From Nanobdellota archaeon (lineage in GTDB: Archaea > Nanobdellota > Nanobdellia > Woesearchaeales > WJIZ01): 51,144 nucleotides of DNA. This document shows positions 31,422-41,742 of the stretch, piece by piece. The stretch is from assembly GCA_023140175.1 (NCBI GenBank), contig JAGLMD010000057.1, forward strand, positions 1-51,144, read 5' to 3'. The position numbers were made by a program, and so were the translations under genes. The notes beneath the pieces were generated by a model, which was not told the origin of the DNA, did no database searches, and was given only the letters and a program-made list of their open reading frames with translations. Numbering within the stretch: the stretch's first letter is position 1; each line of letters starts with the position of its first letter.

Positions 31422-32109
31422 AATATTTCTTCAAAACATATTTTTTCAAATCAGCATTATGAATAGATGGAACTAATATCTTCTCAAAAGATTTTCCTTC
31501 CTTTTTAGCCATTTCCAGAATATAGATTATTTCTAAATCTTTAGTTAACTCAATTATCTCCTTAAAAAAATTAGCTATAGGCTCTTCCTCAATTCCATTT
31601 TTTCCGGCAATATCTATAGCATCAGATATTACCTTTCCTTCCCTGTCATAATTTTCTATTTTTGGCCTTAATTCTTCTCTGCCAACTAATCCATCCAGGC
31701 CGGGCTGATTTATTTTTATCTGCGCCACATATCCGGCAAGACTTAATCTCTTATAGATATATTCAAGCATTACCCTATCCTGGTCTATTAAATAATTATG
31801 ATCAGCCGCTTCCTTGTTTCTGCATAGCTGGCTTAATGTTCTGATATATGAGTCAGCCACTATTTTCCTAAGATTTACTTCTTTATTGATTTGCTTTTGA
31901 AATCCTACTACCTTCTCTGCATATAAATTCGAACTAAACTCATTATAGGTAGGGACTTCACCAGAAACAGGGATATCAGCTATACTGCCTTTAAACAGCG
32001 GGGATTCAGCTCTTTTGCCCAATCCTTTCACTATAGAGCAGGTATATTGATTTAATACTTCCCGGACAAAATCAAGATCATGAGCTGCATCTTTCTGTGC
32101 ATATTTCAT
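31375..32109 (-). CDS. Chorismate mutase, eukaryotic-type AroQ-beta
   Basis: A 244-aa all-helical protein that aligns with yeast chorismate mutase Aro7 end to end apart from a shorter middle. All seven active-site residues known from yeast are in place with the same local spacing: Arg16 (DLDFVREVL), Arg121 and Lys132 (KRLSLAGYVAQIK, 11 apart as R157/K168), Asn153 and Glu157 (as N194/E198), Thr189 and Glu193 (as T242/E246). The enzyme makes prephenate from chorismate for phenylalanine and tyrosine. It lies downstream of an ACT-domain gene and divergent from trpE, so the locus holds both branches from chorismate. The alignment was made from memory of the yeast sequence. Confidence 0.85.
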   Translation of the reverse strand: MKYAQKDAAHDLDFVREVLNQYTCSIVKGLGKRAESPLFKGSIADIPVSGEVPTYNEFSSNLYAEKVVGFQKQINKEVNLRKIVADSYIRTLSQLCRNKEAADHNYLIDQDRVMLEYIYKRLSLAGYVAQIKINQPGLDGLVGREELRPKIENYDREGKVISDAIDIAGKNGIEEEPIANFFKEIIELTKDLEIIYILEMAKKEGKSFEKILVPSIHNADLKKYVLKKYFNSQKSLPQPSMRFP

Positions 32110-32158
32110 TAAATATCAGAATTCCTATGCGTTTTTATGTCTTTCTAAATAGAACTAA

Positions 32159-32794
32159 CTATTCTTTCAGCCTTTTTATTATCTCATATGCCTTAAGGAC
32201 ATACTCTTCTTTAAGATAAATTAGAAGCTCTGGTGTAGCTGTCAAAAGTTCAGTTATCACCGCATCATTTACAGCCAGTTCCCGGGTAATTGTAGATAAT
32301 ATTCCCCTTGCATCAACTGCTTTATCAGGGAACATAAGGCTTATCTCTGAAATATTGTCTAGCCTGTGCTTCAATTTATACTGTCTGAATATTTCTTTCA
32401 ACTTATCCTCTTTTTTCTGGTCTATAAATACTTTGATCGACGATGACCCCACAACAATCTTCAATGTATCTCCCCTATCATAGTCTGTATGTGCAATAAG
32501 CCTTTGCAGTTTCTGCATTAATTCTTTATCTTTCTCAAAATCTAAAATCAGAATCCTATCCTTTATATTAACTCTAATATCCTTAAAAATCTCCATGCTT
32601 TCTTTTTTAGGTTCTTTAAAATTAAACCTTCTGAGCATCGCAATGACAGCCTCAAGTTGATTATTTTTCGCCACCCCCTTCCTAATAAGATGTCTTGCTA
32701 AGCTTCTCCTGTTAATCAATCCTGCTTGATAACACTTCTCAACTTCAGGATATAAGCTGAGAAACTGCCTAAAGCTTTGTTCTATTTGTGACAT
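32159..32794 (-). CDS. ACT-domain protein, possible regulator of aromatic amino-acid genes
   Basis: A 211-aa protein. Residues 1-60 are helical with a possible helix-turn-helix-like segment (INRRSLARHLIRKGVAKNNQLEAVIAML). The C-terminal 70 residues form an ACT domain: ISEISLMFPDKAVDARGILSTITRELAVND and ELLTATPELLIYLKEEYVLKAYEII. ACT domains bind amino acids to regulate enzymes or transcription. Similar small archaeal ACT proteins are known without assigned function. It is upstream of the chorismate mutase gene in the same direction with a 49-base gap, and divergent from trpE, so feedback control is a fair guess. Confidence 0.75.
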   Translation of the reverse strand: MSQIEQSFRQFLSLYPEVEKCYQAGLINRRSLARHLIRKGVAKNNQLEAVIAMLRRFNFKEPKKESMEIFKDIRVNIKDRILILDFEKDKELMQKLQRLIAHTDYDRGDTLKIVVGSSSIKVFIDQKKEDKLKEIFRQYKLKHRLDNISEISLMFPDKAVDARGILSTITRELAVNDAVITELLTATPELLIYLKEEYVLKAYEIIKRLKE

Positions 32795-32902
32795 AAAAAT
32801 AACCTATATGCCATTTATTAATAAATCTTTCTAATTATGCCACAATATTTAAATAAGATATATCAACAAATCCATCTTAAAAATAATTATAAGGTAACTA
32901 AA

Positions 32903-34504
32903 ATGCAAAATTTTCAGGATGAAATAAGAAAAGCAAAAAAAGGAGAAATAGTAACCATATACAAAGAATTAGGCTATACTCCTGATCCTGTAGATTACTT
33001 TGCTAAGATATCGGGCTACGGAAAGAAAAAGAACTGCTTGTTATTAGAATCAGCAGATATAATTGCAAAGTACGGTGAAAAAAGCCTGGGCACAGCAGAT
33101 CCATGCTTAAAATTAGTTGGAAAAAAAGAAGAATTTGAGATAATAGCTTTAAATGACCTCGGAATTAAGTTTATCAAAGAGCTGAAAGGCGATTTGAATT
33201 TTTGTGATGAAATAATCTATGAGACCAACTTAATTAAAGGAAGGCTTACTCCTAAGAGAAAGGCTGTAAATGAAAGCGAGCGTTTGAATCTCAAGACACA
33301 TATAGATATAATCAGAAAAGTAGCATTCAAATTCAAACCCGCAAAAAAAGAGTTTATACCTTATGCCGGCCTATTTGGCTCTATAAGCTATGATTTTATT
33401 GACCAATTTGAAGATTTACCAGAAAGCAAAGAAGATATTCTCCAAGATCCCGATTATGAATTGTATTTTGTAGATAATTTATTCTTAATGGATTATAAAA
33501 AGAAAAAAACATTCTTTATAGCAAACGCCCTTATAACAGATGGTGATAAAGAAAAGATATACGAAGAATGTATGAAGAAAATAGGGGTTTATGAGAAAAA
33601 TCTTGATAAAGAGATTACTAATATAAAGAAAAGAGAGCCGGTAAAACAGGAGATTATCTCTGATACATCAAAAGAGGAATTTATTGAAACAGTTAAGAAA
33701 TTAAAAGGGAATATTTTAGCCGGGGATGTATTTCAGGTTGTGCCTTCAAGAACAATAATTACAAACTATAATGCAGAGCCGCTTGATATATACAAAAGCC
33801 TAAGGGATTTAAACCCAAGCCCATATATGTTTTATATAAACAATCAAAACGGCACTTTTCTCGGTGCTTCTCCGGAAATGTTCCTAAAAGTAGAAGGAGA
33901 CAAAGAAAAAATCGTAGAAATAAGGCCTATCGCAGGCACAAAGCCAAGGGGTATAATTAATGGAAAAGTAGATGCTGATCTGGATTCAAGATATGAAGCA
34001 GAGCTTAAGATTGATAAAAAAGAATTGGCAGAGCATACTATGCTGATAGATTTAGCAAGAAATGATGTAGCCAGGATCTCAAAACCCGGGACAAGATATG
34101 TTGACGAGCCATTTATTGTTGAAAAATATTCTCATGTCCAGCATTTAGTAAGTAATGTAAGCGGTGTTTTAAAGGACAACCTGGATGCTTTGCATGCTTA
34201 CCTGGCTTCAATGAATATGGGTACATTGACAGGCGCTCCAAAAGTTGAAGCAATGAAGCTTATAAGGCTGGTTGAGAAAACCAAGCGCGGGTTTTATGGC
34301 GGCGCTGTAGGCTACATCACGCCAAGCAATGACTTTGATTCCTGCATTGTGATAAGGTCAATGAGATTAAAGAATGATAAGGCTTACATAAGGGCAGGTG
34401 CAGGCATTGTATATGATTCAGTCCCGGAAAAGGAATATGATGAAACAGATAAAAAAGCAGGAGCATGTTTAAAAGCAATACAGCTGGCAGGAGGATTAAC
34501 ATGA
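32903..34504 (+). CDS. trpE: Anthranilate synthase component I
   Basis: A 533-aa chorismate-using enzyme. The C-terminal catalytic part has [66 protein letters not shown] and [21 protein letters not shown], all conserved in TrpE. With TrpG it makes anthranilate from chorismate and glutamine. Start ATG 32903 is chosen since AAGGT lies just upstream and the longer in-frame form has no similarity. It begins the trp operon, which proceeds with ATGA overlaps. TATA-like ATATTTAAATAAG at 32844-32856 fits a start about 25 bases later. Confidence 0.94.
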   Translation: MQNFQDEIRKAKKGEIVTIYKELGYTPDPVDYFAKISGYGKKKNCLLLESADIIAKYGEKSLGTADPCLKLVGKKEEFEIIALNDLGIKFIKELKGDLNFCDEIIYETNLIKGRLTPKRKAVNESERLNLKTHIDIIRKVAFKFKPAKKEFIPYAGLFGSISYDFIDQFEDLPESKEDILQDPDYELYFVDNLFLMDYKKKKTFFIANALITDGDKEKIYEECMKKIGVYEKNLDKEITNIKKREPVKQEIISDTSKEEFIETVKKLKGNILAGDVFQVVPSRTIITNYNAEPLDIYKSLRDLNPSPYMFYINNQNGTFLGASPEMFLKVEGDKEKIVEIRPIAGTKPRGIINGKVDADLDSRYEAELKIDKKELAEHTMLIDLARNDVARISKPGTRYVDEPFIVEKYSHVQHLVSNVSGVLKDNLDALHAYLASMNMGTLTGAPKVEAMKLIRLVEKTKRGFYGGAVGYITPSNDFDSCIVIRSMRLKNDKAYIRAGAGIVYDSVPEKEYDETDKKAGACLKAIQLAGGLT

Positions 34505-36087
34505 ACATCCTCTTCATTGATAACTTTGATTCATTTACCTATAACCTTGTAGATGAATTTGAGAAAAGAAACTGTAATGTATTAGTGTATAGGAACAATA
34601 CTGATATTGAGATTATAGATAAAGTAATTCAGAAATTCAAACCCAGGCTTATTGTTATAAGTCCCGGCCCCTCAACCCCTGAAAGAGCGGGAATTTCAGT
34701 AGGCTTAATAAAAAAGTACTATAAGGCAGTACCTATATTTGGTGTATGTCTTGGCTATCAGTGTATAATTGAAGCCTTTAATGGTGTAGTAGAGAAATGT
34801 TCTGAGACTATCCATGGAAAGCCAAGTTTAATAAATCATAATGCAGAAGGAATTTTTAAAGGACTGGAAAATCCTTTTCAGGCAGGCAGGTATCATTCCT
34901 TAATCGGATCAAAGATTCCGGATGAGCTGGAAATCTCTGCAAAAACAGCAGATAAGAATCTGGTGATGGCAGTAAAGCATAAGCAGTATAATCTTGTCGG
35001 TGTTCAATTTCATCCAGAAAGTATTTTAACACCTGCAGGTGGAAAAATCATTGAAAATATTATTGGGGGTTGTAAAATGATCCAGGAAGCAATATCTAAA
35101 TTAGTAGAAAAAAAAGATCTCACTTTAAAAGAAGCAGAAGATGTCATGGACGAAATCATGTCAGGCCAGGCTACAGATGCTCAAATAGCTGGTTTTTTAG
35201 TGGCATTAAGGCTGAAAGGCGAAACAATAGATGAAATCACAGCATGTGCAAAAGTCATGCGTGAAAAAGCCTCAGGAATATCTCCCAAAGTAGAAAAACT
35301 AGTCGATGTTGTAGGAACAGGAGGCGATAATTCCAACACCTTTAATATCTCAACTGCTTCTGCCTTTGTTGTAGCTGGCGCAGGTGTTCCGGTAGCAAAG
35401 CACGGAAATAAATCAGTTTCTTCAAAATCTGGAGCCGCAGATGTTTTAACCTCATTAGGTGTGAATATAATGCTTGAACCAAAGCAAGTTGAGAAATGCA
35501 TAGAAGAAATAGGCATTGGCTTTATGTTTGCTCCCAAATTTCATAGCGCTATGAAATATGCAATTGGCCCCAGAAAAGAGCTAAAATTAAGAACAGTCTT
35601 TAACATATTAGGCCCTTTAACAAATCCAGCTAGTGCAGAACATGAGCTCATGGGTGTTTTTGATGAAAGCCTTACAGAGCCTTTGGCAAAAGTTCTGGCT
35701 AACCTCGGAGTAAAGCATTCCTTAGTTGTTCACGGCTCTGGCATGGACGAAATCACTTTAACAGGCCCGACTAAGATATCAGAATACAAAGATGGTGTTA
35801 TAAAGACATATACTATCAATCCTGAAGATTTCGGTATGGAGATATGCACCAAAGAAGATATAATGGGCGGCACACCAGGGGAAAATAAGGATATTATTCT
35901 AAATATCTTAAAAGGCAGAGAAAAAGGCGCCAAAAGAGACATAGTTGTCCTAAATGCAGCAGCTGCTTTACTGGCTGCAGATGAAGTAGATAGCATCAAA
36001 GAAGGAATTAAAAAAGCCGAAGAAAGCATTGATTCAGGAAAAGCATTAGAAAAATTGGAAAAAATGATAGAATTCACGAACAAATGA
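34501..36087 (+). CDS. trpGD: Anthranilate synthase glutaminase fused to anthranilate phosphoribosyltransferase (TrpGD)
   Basis: A 528-aa fusion. Residues 1-190 are the glutaminase Trp[27 protein letters not shown], nucleophile Cys83 in FGVCLGYQ, and QFHPESI. Residues about 195-528 are Trp[46 protein letters not shown] and [10 protein letters not shown] for PRPP and anthranilate. The first half supplies ammonia to TrpE; the second attaches ribose phosphate. GGAGGA precedes ATG 34501, overlapping the trpE stop. Separate trpG and trpD are common in archaea, so the fusion, familiar from enterobacteria, is notable. Confidence 0.95.
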   Translation: MNILFIDNFDSFTYNLVDEFEKRNCNVLVYRNNTDIEIIDKVIQKFKPRLIVISPGPSTPERAGISVGLIKKYYKAVPIFGVCLGYQCIIEAFNGVVEKCSETIHGKPSLINHNAEGIFKGLENPFQAGRYHSLIGSKIPDELEISAKTADKNLVMAVKHKQYNLVGVQFHPESILTPAGGKIIENIIGGCKMIQEAISKLVEKKDLTLKEAEDVMDEIMSGQATDAQIAGFLVALRLKGETIDEITACAKVMREKASGISPKVEKLVDVVGTGGDNSNTFNISTASAFVVAGAGVPVAKHGNKSVSSKSGAADVLTSLGVNIMLEPKQVEKCIEEIGIGFMFAPKFHSAMKYAIGPRKELKLRTVFNILGPLTNPASAEHELMGVFDESLTEPLAKVLANLGVKHSLVVHGSGMDEITLTGPTKISEYKDGVIKTYTINPEDFGMEICTKEDIMGGTPGENKDIILNILKGREKGAKRDIVVLNAAAALLAADEVDSIKEGIKKAEESIDSGKALEKLEKMIEFTNK

Positions 36088-37460
36088 TTCTAAATAAAAT
36101 AACTGCCTTTAAGAAGAGAGAAGTAGCTAAAAACAAAAAACTTTTCCCTTTATCTAATTTCAAATCCAGGCTTAAGAAATCAGATAGAGATTTTAAAAAG
36201 GCTGTATCAGAGAACTCTTTAAATTTGATCGCAGAAATAAAAAAAGCCTCTCCTTCTGAAGGCATAATCAATAAAAACTTTAATTTTGAAAAAATTGCCG
36301 AAACATACAGCAAAAACCAGCATGTAAAAGCAATTTCTGTTTTAACAGATGTTAAATTCTTCGCAGGCAGAAAAACACTGATTCATGCAGTAAAAAAATT
36401 CACTGAAAAACCAATTTTAAGAAAGGATTTCATCATTGACAAATACCAGATATATGAATCAAGATTTTATGGCGCAGATGCCCTCTTGCTTATTGCAGGA
36501 ATCCTGACAAAAAAACAGCTTGAGAAATTCATTAAAATAGCAAAGAGATATGATATGGACTGCTTAGTCGAGATTCATAATAAAGAAGAAATAGCAAAGC
36601 TTCCAAATAGCACAGAAATCATCGGTATAAACAACCGTAATCTGGACACATTAAGCATCAATCTAGAAACAACAAATAAACTAGTGAAATTAATCAATAA
36701 AAAACTAAAGAATAAAGTAATTGTCTCAGAGTCAGGAATCAACAGCAGGGCAGACATAAATAAAATCCAGGACAAAGTAAATGCAGTCTTGATTGGCACT
36801 TCATTGATAAAATCAAAAGATATAAACTCAAAGATAAATTCTTTATTTAAGCCAAAAATAAAGATCTGCGGAATAACTAACTTAGAAGATGCTAAAGCTG
36901 CTTCAAAATTAGGGGCAGATTATCTTGGTTTTATTTTCTATAAAAGATCACCCCGTTATATAGGTGAGGACAAGGCAAAAAACATAATAAGCCAAATAAA
37001 AAAATCAAACAAAGATATAAAATTTGCAGGAGTATTTGTCAATGAATCAATTGAAAAAATCAGCAAAATCAAGAAATACAGTAACCTGGACTTTATCCAG
37101 TTTCACGGTGACGAAACTAATGATTTTATCAAAAAACTGAATGAAAAAAATATAATAAAAGCATTCAGGGTAAGAAATAACCAGGATATTAGAGAAATAA
37201 ATAATTCCTTAGCAAAATATGTCCTGTTAGATGCCTATCATAAAAGTTTATACGGTGGAACAGGCAGCACATTCAATTGGGGCATAATGCCTAAAATAAG
37301 AAACAAAAAAATATTTTTGTCAGGCGGCCTAAATCCTGATAATATAAAAAAAGCAGTAAAATTAAATACATATGCAATTGACTTGTCTTCAGGTGTGGAA
37401 AAATCTCCCGGTAAAAAGGATCATAAAAAATTAAAAAAATTATTTAAGAATTTAAAATGA
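36084..37460 (+). CDS. trpCF: Indole-3-glycerol phosphate synthase fused to phosphoribosylanthranilate isomerase (TrpCF)
   Basis: A 458-aa fusion. Residues 1-250 are Trp[56 protein letters not shown] and [11 protein letters not shown]. Residues 255-458 are Trp[55 protein letters not shown] and LSGGLNPDN. Together they convert N-(5-phosphoribosyl)anthranilate to indole-3-glycerol phosphate. It overlaps trpGD and trpB by four bases (ATGA). The domain order is that of the enterobacterial fusion. Confidence 0.95.
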   Translation: MILNKITAFKKREVAKNKKLFPLSNFKSRLKKSDRDFKKAVSENSLNLIAEIKKASPSEGIINKNFNFEKIAETYSKNQHVKAISVLTDVKFFAGRKTLIHAVKKFTEKPILRKDFIIDKYQIYESRFYGADALLLIAGILTKKQLEKFIKIAKRYDMDCLVEIHNKEEIAKLPNSTEIIGINNRNLDTLSINLETTNKLVKLINKKLKNKVIVSESGINSRADINKIQDKVNAVLIGTSLIKSKDINSKINSLFKPKIKICGITNLEDAKAASKLGADYLGFIFYKRSPRYIGEDKAKNIISQIKKSNKDIKFAGVFVNESIEKISKIKKYSNLDFIQFHGDETNDFIKKLNEKNIIKAFRVRNNQDIREINNSLAKYVLLDAYHKSLYGGTGSTFNWGIMPKIRNKKIFLSGGLNPDNIKKAVKLNTYAIDLSSGVEKSPGKKDHKKLKKLFKNLK

Positions 37461-38641
37461 AAAAAGGCTATTTTGACAAATATGGCGGTGTATATGTTTC
37501 CGAAACACTAATGCCTGCTGTACAGGAATTAGAAAAGGCCTTTAATAAATGCAAAAATGATAAAAAATTTAATAATGAATTAAACAATCTACTCAAAAAT
37601 TATGCCGGAAGGCCGACTCCCCTCTCATTCTGCGAAAGATTATCTAAAAAATTGGGATGCAAAATTTATCTTAAAAGGGAAGATTTGGCGCACACAGGAG
37701 CACACAAGATAAATAATGCACTGGGCCAGGCTCTACTAGCAAAATACATGGGCAAAAAGAGAATAATTGCAGAAACAGGCGCAGGCCAGCATGGTGTTGC
37801 AGCAGCAACAGCCGCAGCTAAACTTGGCCTGGAATGCGAAATATATATGGGCACCATTGATATTGAAAGGCAAAAGCCAAATGTTTTTAGAATGAAGCTC
37901 CTCAGTGCAAAGGTAAATCCTGTTTCTTCAGGCGGCAGGACCTTAAAAGATGCTATTAATGAAGCCTTAAGAGACTGGACAGCCAATGTTAAAACAACAT
38001 ACTATCTATTGGGCTCTGTATTGGGGCCGCATCCATACCCGGAAATGGTTGCTCATTTTCAGAGCATTATTGGAAAAGAGACGAGAAAACAGATCCTGGC
38101 AGCTGAAGGTAAATTGCCTAATGCAATCATAGCATGTGTTGGCGGCGGCTCTAATGCAATCGGAATTTTCAGGGCGTTCTTAAAAGATAAAGATGTAGAT
38201 TTGATTGGCGTAGAAGCAGGCGGACTTGGTATAGAATCAGGAAAACACGCAGCAAGATTTGCAGACCAAAAATTAGGCCGTTTAGGCATTTTGCATGGAA
38301 CAATGACCTATGTCCTGCAGGACAAGTTTGGCCAGATTTATAACACTCATTCAATCTCCGCAGGCCTTGATTATTCTGCAGTCGGCCCAGAACATTCGCA
38401 TTTAAGAGACTTAAAAAGAGCAGCATATACTTTTGCAACAGATAAAGAATGTTTAGAAGCATTCAAATTATTATCTGAAGAAGAAGGCATTATCCCTGCA
38501 CTCGAGTCAGCCCACGCAGTTGCTTATGCCCTTAAATTAGCTAAAAAAATGAATAAAGAAGATATCATAGTCATTAATTTATCCGGAAGAGGGGATAAAG
38601 ACATCTTTGAAGCTGCAAGGCATTTAGGTGTTAAAGTATGA
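37457..38641 (+). CDS. trpB: Tryptophan synthase beta subunit
   Basis: A 394-aa PLP enzyme of the main TrpB1 type. Lys84 in [17 protein letters not shown] is the Schiff-base lysine; [41 protein letters not shown] and [13 protein letters not shown] are conserved. It joins indole and serine into tryptophan, with indole coming through a tunnel from TrpA. It overlaps trpCF by four bases. A small GNAT remnant separates it from trpA with ATGA overlaps on both sides. Confidence 0.96.
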   Translation: MKKGYFDKYGGVYVSETLMPAVQELEKAFNKCKNDKKFNNELNNLLKNYAGRPTPLSFCERLSKKLGCKIYLKREDLAHTGAHKINNALGQALLAKYMGKKRIIAETGAGQHGVAAATAAAKLGLECEIYMGTIDIERQKPNVFRMKLLSAKVNPVSSGGRTLKDAINEALRDWTANVKTTYYLLGSVLGPHPYPEMVAHFQSIIGKETRKQILAAEGKLPNAIIACVGGGSNAIGIFRAFLKDKDVDLIGVEAGGLGIESGKHAARFADQKLGRLGILHGTMTYVLQDKFGQIYNTHSISAGLDYSAVGPEHSHLRDLKRAAYTFATDKECLEAFKLLSEEEGIIPALESAHAVAYALKLAKKMNKEDIIVINLSGRGDKDIFEAARHLGVKV

Positions 38642-38799
38642 TAATAAGAAAAGCAAAAATAAAAGACATTTCTCATTTATTAGTGCTTTGGGAGGGATTA
38701 ATGCAATATCACAAAGACCTAGATAAAAAAGCCTTTACAACTTGGAAAAAAATGGGTTTTACAGAAGGTGCGAAATCTATATTTAAATCTATAAAATGA
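38638..38799 (+). CDS. Internally deleted GNAT acetyltransferase remnant (53 aa)
   Basis: A 53-aa reading frame between trpB and trpA. Its start overlaps the trpB stop and its stop overlaps the trpA start, both as ATGA. The first 29 residues ([20 protein letters not shown], then LMQYHKDLD) look like the beginning of a GNAT acetyltransferase; the last 24 ([21 protein letters not shown]) look like the usual GNAT end, where a Tyr/Trp-K-x-GF motif is normal. The acetyl-CoA loop (RxxGxG/A) in between is missing. It cannot be an active enzyme but keeps the frame and translational coupling intact. Confidence 0.6.
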   Translation: MIIRKAKIKDISHLLVLWEGLMQYHKDLDKKAFTTWKKMGFTEGAKSIFKSIK

Positions 38800-39593
38800 G
38801 CTACAAAAAAACCTTTTCAGAACTAAAAAAGAAAAAACAAAAAGCATTAATCCCATTCGTAGTAATTGGAGATCCAGACTATGAAACAAGCTTAAGAATA
38901 GTCAGAACAATAGTTGAAGCAGGAGCAGATATTTTAGAGCTGGGCTTTCCATTTTCAGATCCGATTGCAGACGGTCCAATAATACAATCTGCAGATGTAA
39001 GGGCACTAGAAAGCGGGATAAACACAGATAGTTGTCTAAGATTCATTAAAGAAGTAAGAACTTTTACTGATATTCCTATTGGCTTATTAGTTCATTATAA
39101 TCTTATTTACCAGAGAAGAATAGACAAATTCTTTGAAGATTGTAAAGGAGCAGGAGTTACATCAGTTTTAGCAGCAGATGTCCCAATAGAAGAATCTGAT
39201 TTAATAATAAAAGCCGCAAGAAAAAACAATGTTGATACTGTCTTTATTGTAAGCCCCTTAACAGAAGGCAAAAGATTAGAAAAGATTCTAAAAAACTGCA
39301 GAGGCTTTGTTTATATTGTTTCGAGGCTGGGTGTAACTGGAGCAAGAGATGATTTACAGGAATCAACCTTAAGCCTAATCAAAAGAATAAGAACAAAGAC
39401 AAATCTTCCATTATGTGTTGGCTTTGGCATTTCAAAGCCAGAACATGTTAGGGCAGTATTGGAAGCAGGCGCAGATGGCGCAATTGTGGGTTCTGCAATA
39501 GTAAAAATCATTGAAAAAAATCCAGATAATAAAAACAGGATGTTAGGGGAATTAAGATCCTTTGTTGATAACATGAAGGCAGCAACTAAGTAG
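38796..39593 (+). CDS. trpA: Tryptophan synthase alpha subunit
   Basis: A 265-aa TIM-barrel subunit. Catalytic Glu48 and Asp59 lie in LELGFPFSDPIADGP, with the spacing of the Salmonella enzyme; VSRLGVTGARDDL, VGFGISKPEHV and GADGAIVGSAIV complete the phosphate site. It cleaves indole-3-glycerol phosphate to indole and glyceraldehyde 3-phosphate for TrpB. It is the last gene of the trp operon, with its start overlapping the small GNAT remnant. Confidence 0.95.
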   Translation: MSYKKTFSELKKKKQKALIPFVVIGDPDYETSLRIVRTIVEAGADILELGFPFSDPIADGPIIQSADVRALESGINTDSCLRFIKEVRTFTDIPIGLLVHYNLIYQRRIDKFFEDCKGAGVTSVLAADVPIEESDLIIKAARKNNVDTVFIVSPLTEGKRLEKILKNCRGFVYIVSRLGVTGARDDLQESTLSLIKRIRTKTNLPLCVGFGISKPEHVRAVLEAGADGAIVGSAIVKIIEKNPDNKNRMLGELRSFVDNMKAATK

Positions 39594-39658
39594 TTCTTTT
39601 TTATTTATATACCCCTTCTTCAGTAATATTTAAAAAAAGATAGCCTTTCTCTAGAATC

Positions 39659-40300
39659 ATGAGGATAAAAATTGCCCCTTCAATACTATCTGCAGACAAG
39701 GATAATCTGCAGAAAGAAGTTGAGGAAATAGAGCCCTACGCAGATCTCATCCATGTAGACATAATGGATGGTAAATTTGTCCCTCCAATTACTTTTCTTC
39801 CAGATGAAATAAAAAACATAGACTCAAAGCTTCCAAAAGATGTACATTTGATGGTATCTGATCCAGAAAAAAGCTTTATTGATGATTATGCAGAAGCAGG
39901 AGCTTCAATAATCACAATTCATGCAGAGGCATGCGGGGATATCACTAAAACCATAGAGAAAATAAAAAATCTAAATATAAAAGCCGGCTTATCAATAAAT
40001 CCACCAACTCCTTTAGAGAAAATCCTTCCCTATATCGGCCAGGTAGACATGGTTCTTATAATGTCAGTAAATCCAGGATATGCAGGCCAAAAATTCATTC
40101 CGGAAGTTCTTGAAAAAATAAGAAAACTCAGGCAGTTAAAACCAGAACTGGATATTGAGATTGATGGCGGCATAAACAAAGACACAATAAAGCAGGCAGT
40201 AGATGCAGGCGCCAATGTCATTGTTGCAGGCTCCGCTATATTTAACCAGAAAAACAGGAAAAAAGCAATAGATGAATTAAGAGAAGCATCAGGTATATAA
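39659..40300 (+). CDS. rpe: Ribulose-phosphate 3-epimerase
   Basis: A 213-aa TIM-barrel epimerase. IAPSILSADKDNL near the start, HVDIMDGKFVPPI with metal ligands His32 and Asp34, HLMVSDPE, MSVNPGYAGQKFIPEVLEKI and EIDGGINKDTI are conserved. It interconverts ribulose 5-phosphate and xylulose 5-phosphate, linking to ribose phosphate supply for PRPP. A TATA-like ATATTTAAAA about 26 bases upstream indicates a leaderless message separate from the trp operon. Confidence 0.93.
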   Translation: MRIKIAPSILSADKDNLQKEVEEIEPYADLIHVDIMDGKFVPPITFLPDEIKNIDSKLPKDVHLMVSDPEKSFIDDYAEAGASIITIHAEACGDITKTIEKIKNLNIKAGLSINPPTPLEKILPYIGQVDMVLIMSVNPGYAGQKFIPEVLEKIRKLRQLKPELDIEIDGGINKDTIKQAVDAGANVIVAGSAIFNQKNRKKAIDELREASGI

Positions 40301-40346
40301 GAAATAACCCAAAAGATTTAAAATAAAGAATACTTAATAATATAAA

Positions 40347-41468
40347 ATGGCCAAGTTTAAAGTAACCCCTTGGGAAGTTGAAGGCGAAGTAGACTATAAT
40401 AACCTGATACATCAGTTCGGTACTAAGCAATTGACCAGTGAGTTAATAAATAAGATAGAAAAAAAAGCCGGTTATTCTCATCATATGCTTAGAAGAAAGA
40501 TATTTTTCAGCCATAGGGAATTAGATATACTTCTTAAAGAACATGAGCAGGGGAAAAAATTTGCCCTCTATACAGGAAGAGGCCCCTCAGGCCATACCCA
40601 TATTGGCCACTTAATACCCTGGTTTTTTACAAAATACCTGCAGGACGCATTTGATGTTCCGCTTTATTTCCAGCTTACAGATGATGAAAAATTTCTATGT
40701 AAACAAAATCTGTCATTAAAAGAAACAAACAAAATGGCTTATGAAAACGCCTTAGACGTTATTGCTCTCGGCTTTGATCCAAAAAAGACGCATATTATAA
40801 TAGATACAGAATATTCAAAGACATTATATAAAATCGCTATACAGATTGCAAAAAAAGTCACAGCTTCAACAGCAAAATCTGTTTTCGGTTTCACAAACGA
40901 GACCAATATAGGTATGTATTTCTGGCCTGCTTTGCAGGCAGCCCCATGTTTTTTACCTTCCATCTTGGGGAAAGAGAAAATCCGAACCTTGATACCCGCA
41001 GCTATTGATCAGGACCCATATTGGCGCATAGTCAGGGATGTAGCACCAAAACTGGGCTATCCAAAGACTGCAGCAATACATTGCATCTTTCTTCCTGCCC
41101 TTACAGGATCATCAGGAAAGATGTCCACATCAACAGGTGAACAATCTACAATATTCACAACAGATGATGAAGGGGCAGTGAGAAAAAAAGTAATGAAGTA
41201 CGCCTTCTCAGGAGGCAAAGATACCTTAGAAGAGCATCGAAAACACGGCGGAAATCCTAATATAGATATCTCATATCAATGGCTTACATTCCTGGAAAAG
41301 GATGATAATAAATTAAAGAACATCTATGATGACTATAAGTCAGGCAAACTGTTATCAGGAGAGCTAAAGCAGATATTAGTTGATAAATTAAATGCTTTTC
41401 TGAAGAAGCATTCAGAAAATAAGGAAAAAGCAAGAAAAAATATAGATAAATTCCTGCTTAAGGATTAG
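40347..41468 (+). CDS. trpS: Tryptophanyl-tRNA synthetase, archaeal/eukaryal type
   Basis: A 373-aa class I synthetase. The HIGH-like motif is SGHTHIGHLIPW and the KMSKS-like motif is SSGKMSTST. The N-terminal FKVTPWEVEGEVDY and FFSHRELDILL, with YTGRGPSGH, are typical of the archaeal/eukaryal group rather than bacterial TrpRS. It charges tRNA-Trp. A TATA-like ATTTAAAATAA 25 bases before ATG 40347 points to a leaderless transcript. Location after the trp operon and rpe keeps the tryptophan theme. Confidence 0.94.
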   Translation: MAKFKVTPWEVEGEVDYNNLIHQFGTKQLTSELINKIEKKAGYSHHMLRRKIFFSHRELDILLKEHEQGKKFALYTGRGPSGHTHIGHLIPWFFTKYLQDAFDVPLYFQLTDDEKFLCKQNLSLKETNKMAYENALDVIALGFDPKKTHIIIDTEYSKTLYKIAIQIAKKVTASTAKSVFGFTNETNIGMYFWPALQAAPCFLPSILGKEKIRTLIPAAIDQDPYWRIVRDVAPKLGYPKTAAIHCIFLPALTGSSGKMSTSTGEQSTIFTTDDEGAVRKKVMKYAFSGGKDTLEEHRKHGGNPNIDISYQWLTFLEKDDNKLKNIYDDYKSGKLLSGELKQILVDKLNAFLKKHSENKEKARKNIDKFLLKD

Positions 41469-41517
41469 CAAACTTTAAATAGTTTCGAACATATTAATGA
41501 TAAAAAGAGGTGACAAA

Positions 41518-41742
41518 ATGTTTTATAAAGTAGTTCCTTTGTCTTCAAGTTTCATGCTTACCAGCATTGTCGGAGCAATAATCTCGATATTATATGTTTA
41601 TCCAAGATCAGCACCCTTTGGCTTTACCTTCTTCCTATTCTTCACTATTATGTTTATTTCATCTTTGATATCAATGACTTTGGCTCCCCTGGATGCAGAG
41701 TTTGACATTAAAAAAGAGAAAAACAGAAAGATAAAAAGTTAA
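41518..41742 (+). CDS. Small two-helix membrane protein
   Basis: A 74-aa product with two hydrophobic helices (about 12-30 and 37-57) and a basic C-terminal end (KKEKNRKIKS). AGAGGTGA before ATG 41518 decides the start over an in-frame ATG seven codons earlier. The sequence (VVPLSSSFMLTSIVGAIISI, PRSAPFGF) resembles small conserved membrane proteins of DPANN archaea, but no function is known. Its stop overlaps the stop of the next gene on the opposite strand by four bases. Confidence 0.7.
   Translation: MFYKVVPLSSSFMLTSIVGAIISILYVYPRSAPFGFTFFLFFTIMFISSLISMTLAPLDAEFDIKKEKNRKIKS

Noticed and set aside
32837-32902. N-terminal extension of TrpE by 22 codons
   Set aside because: It spans the likely TATA element and start site of transcription; ATG 32903 has AAGGT upstream.
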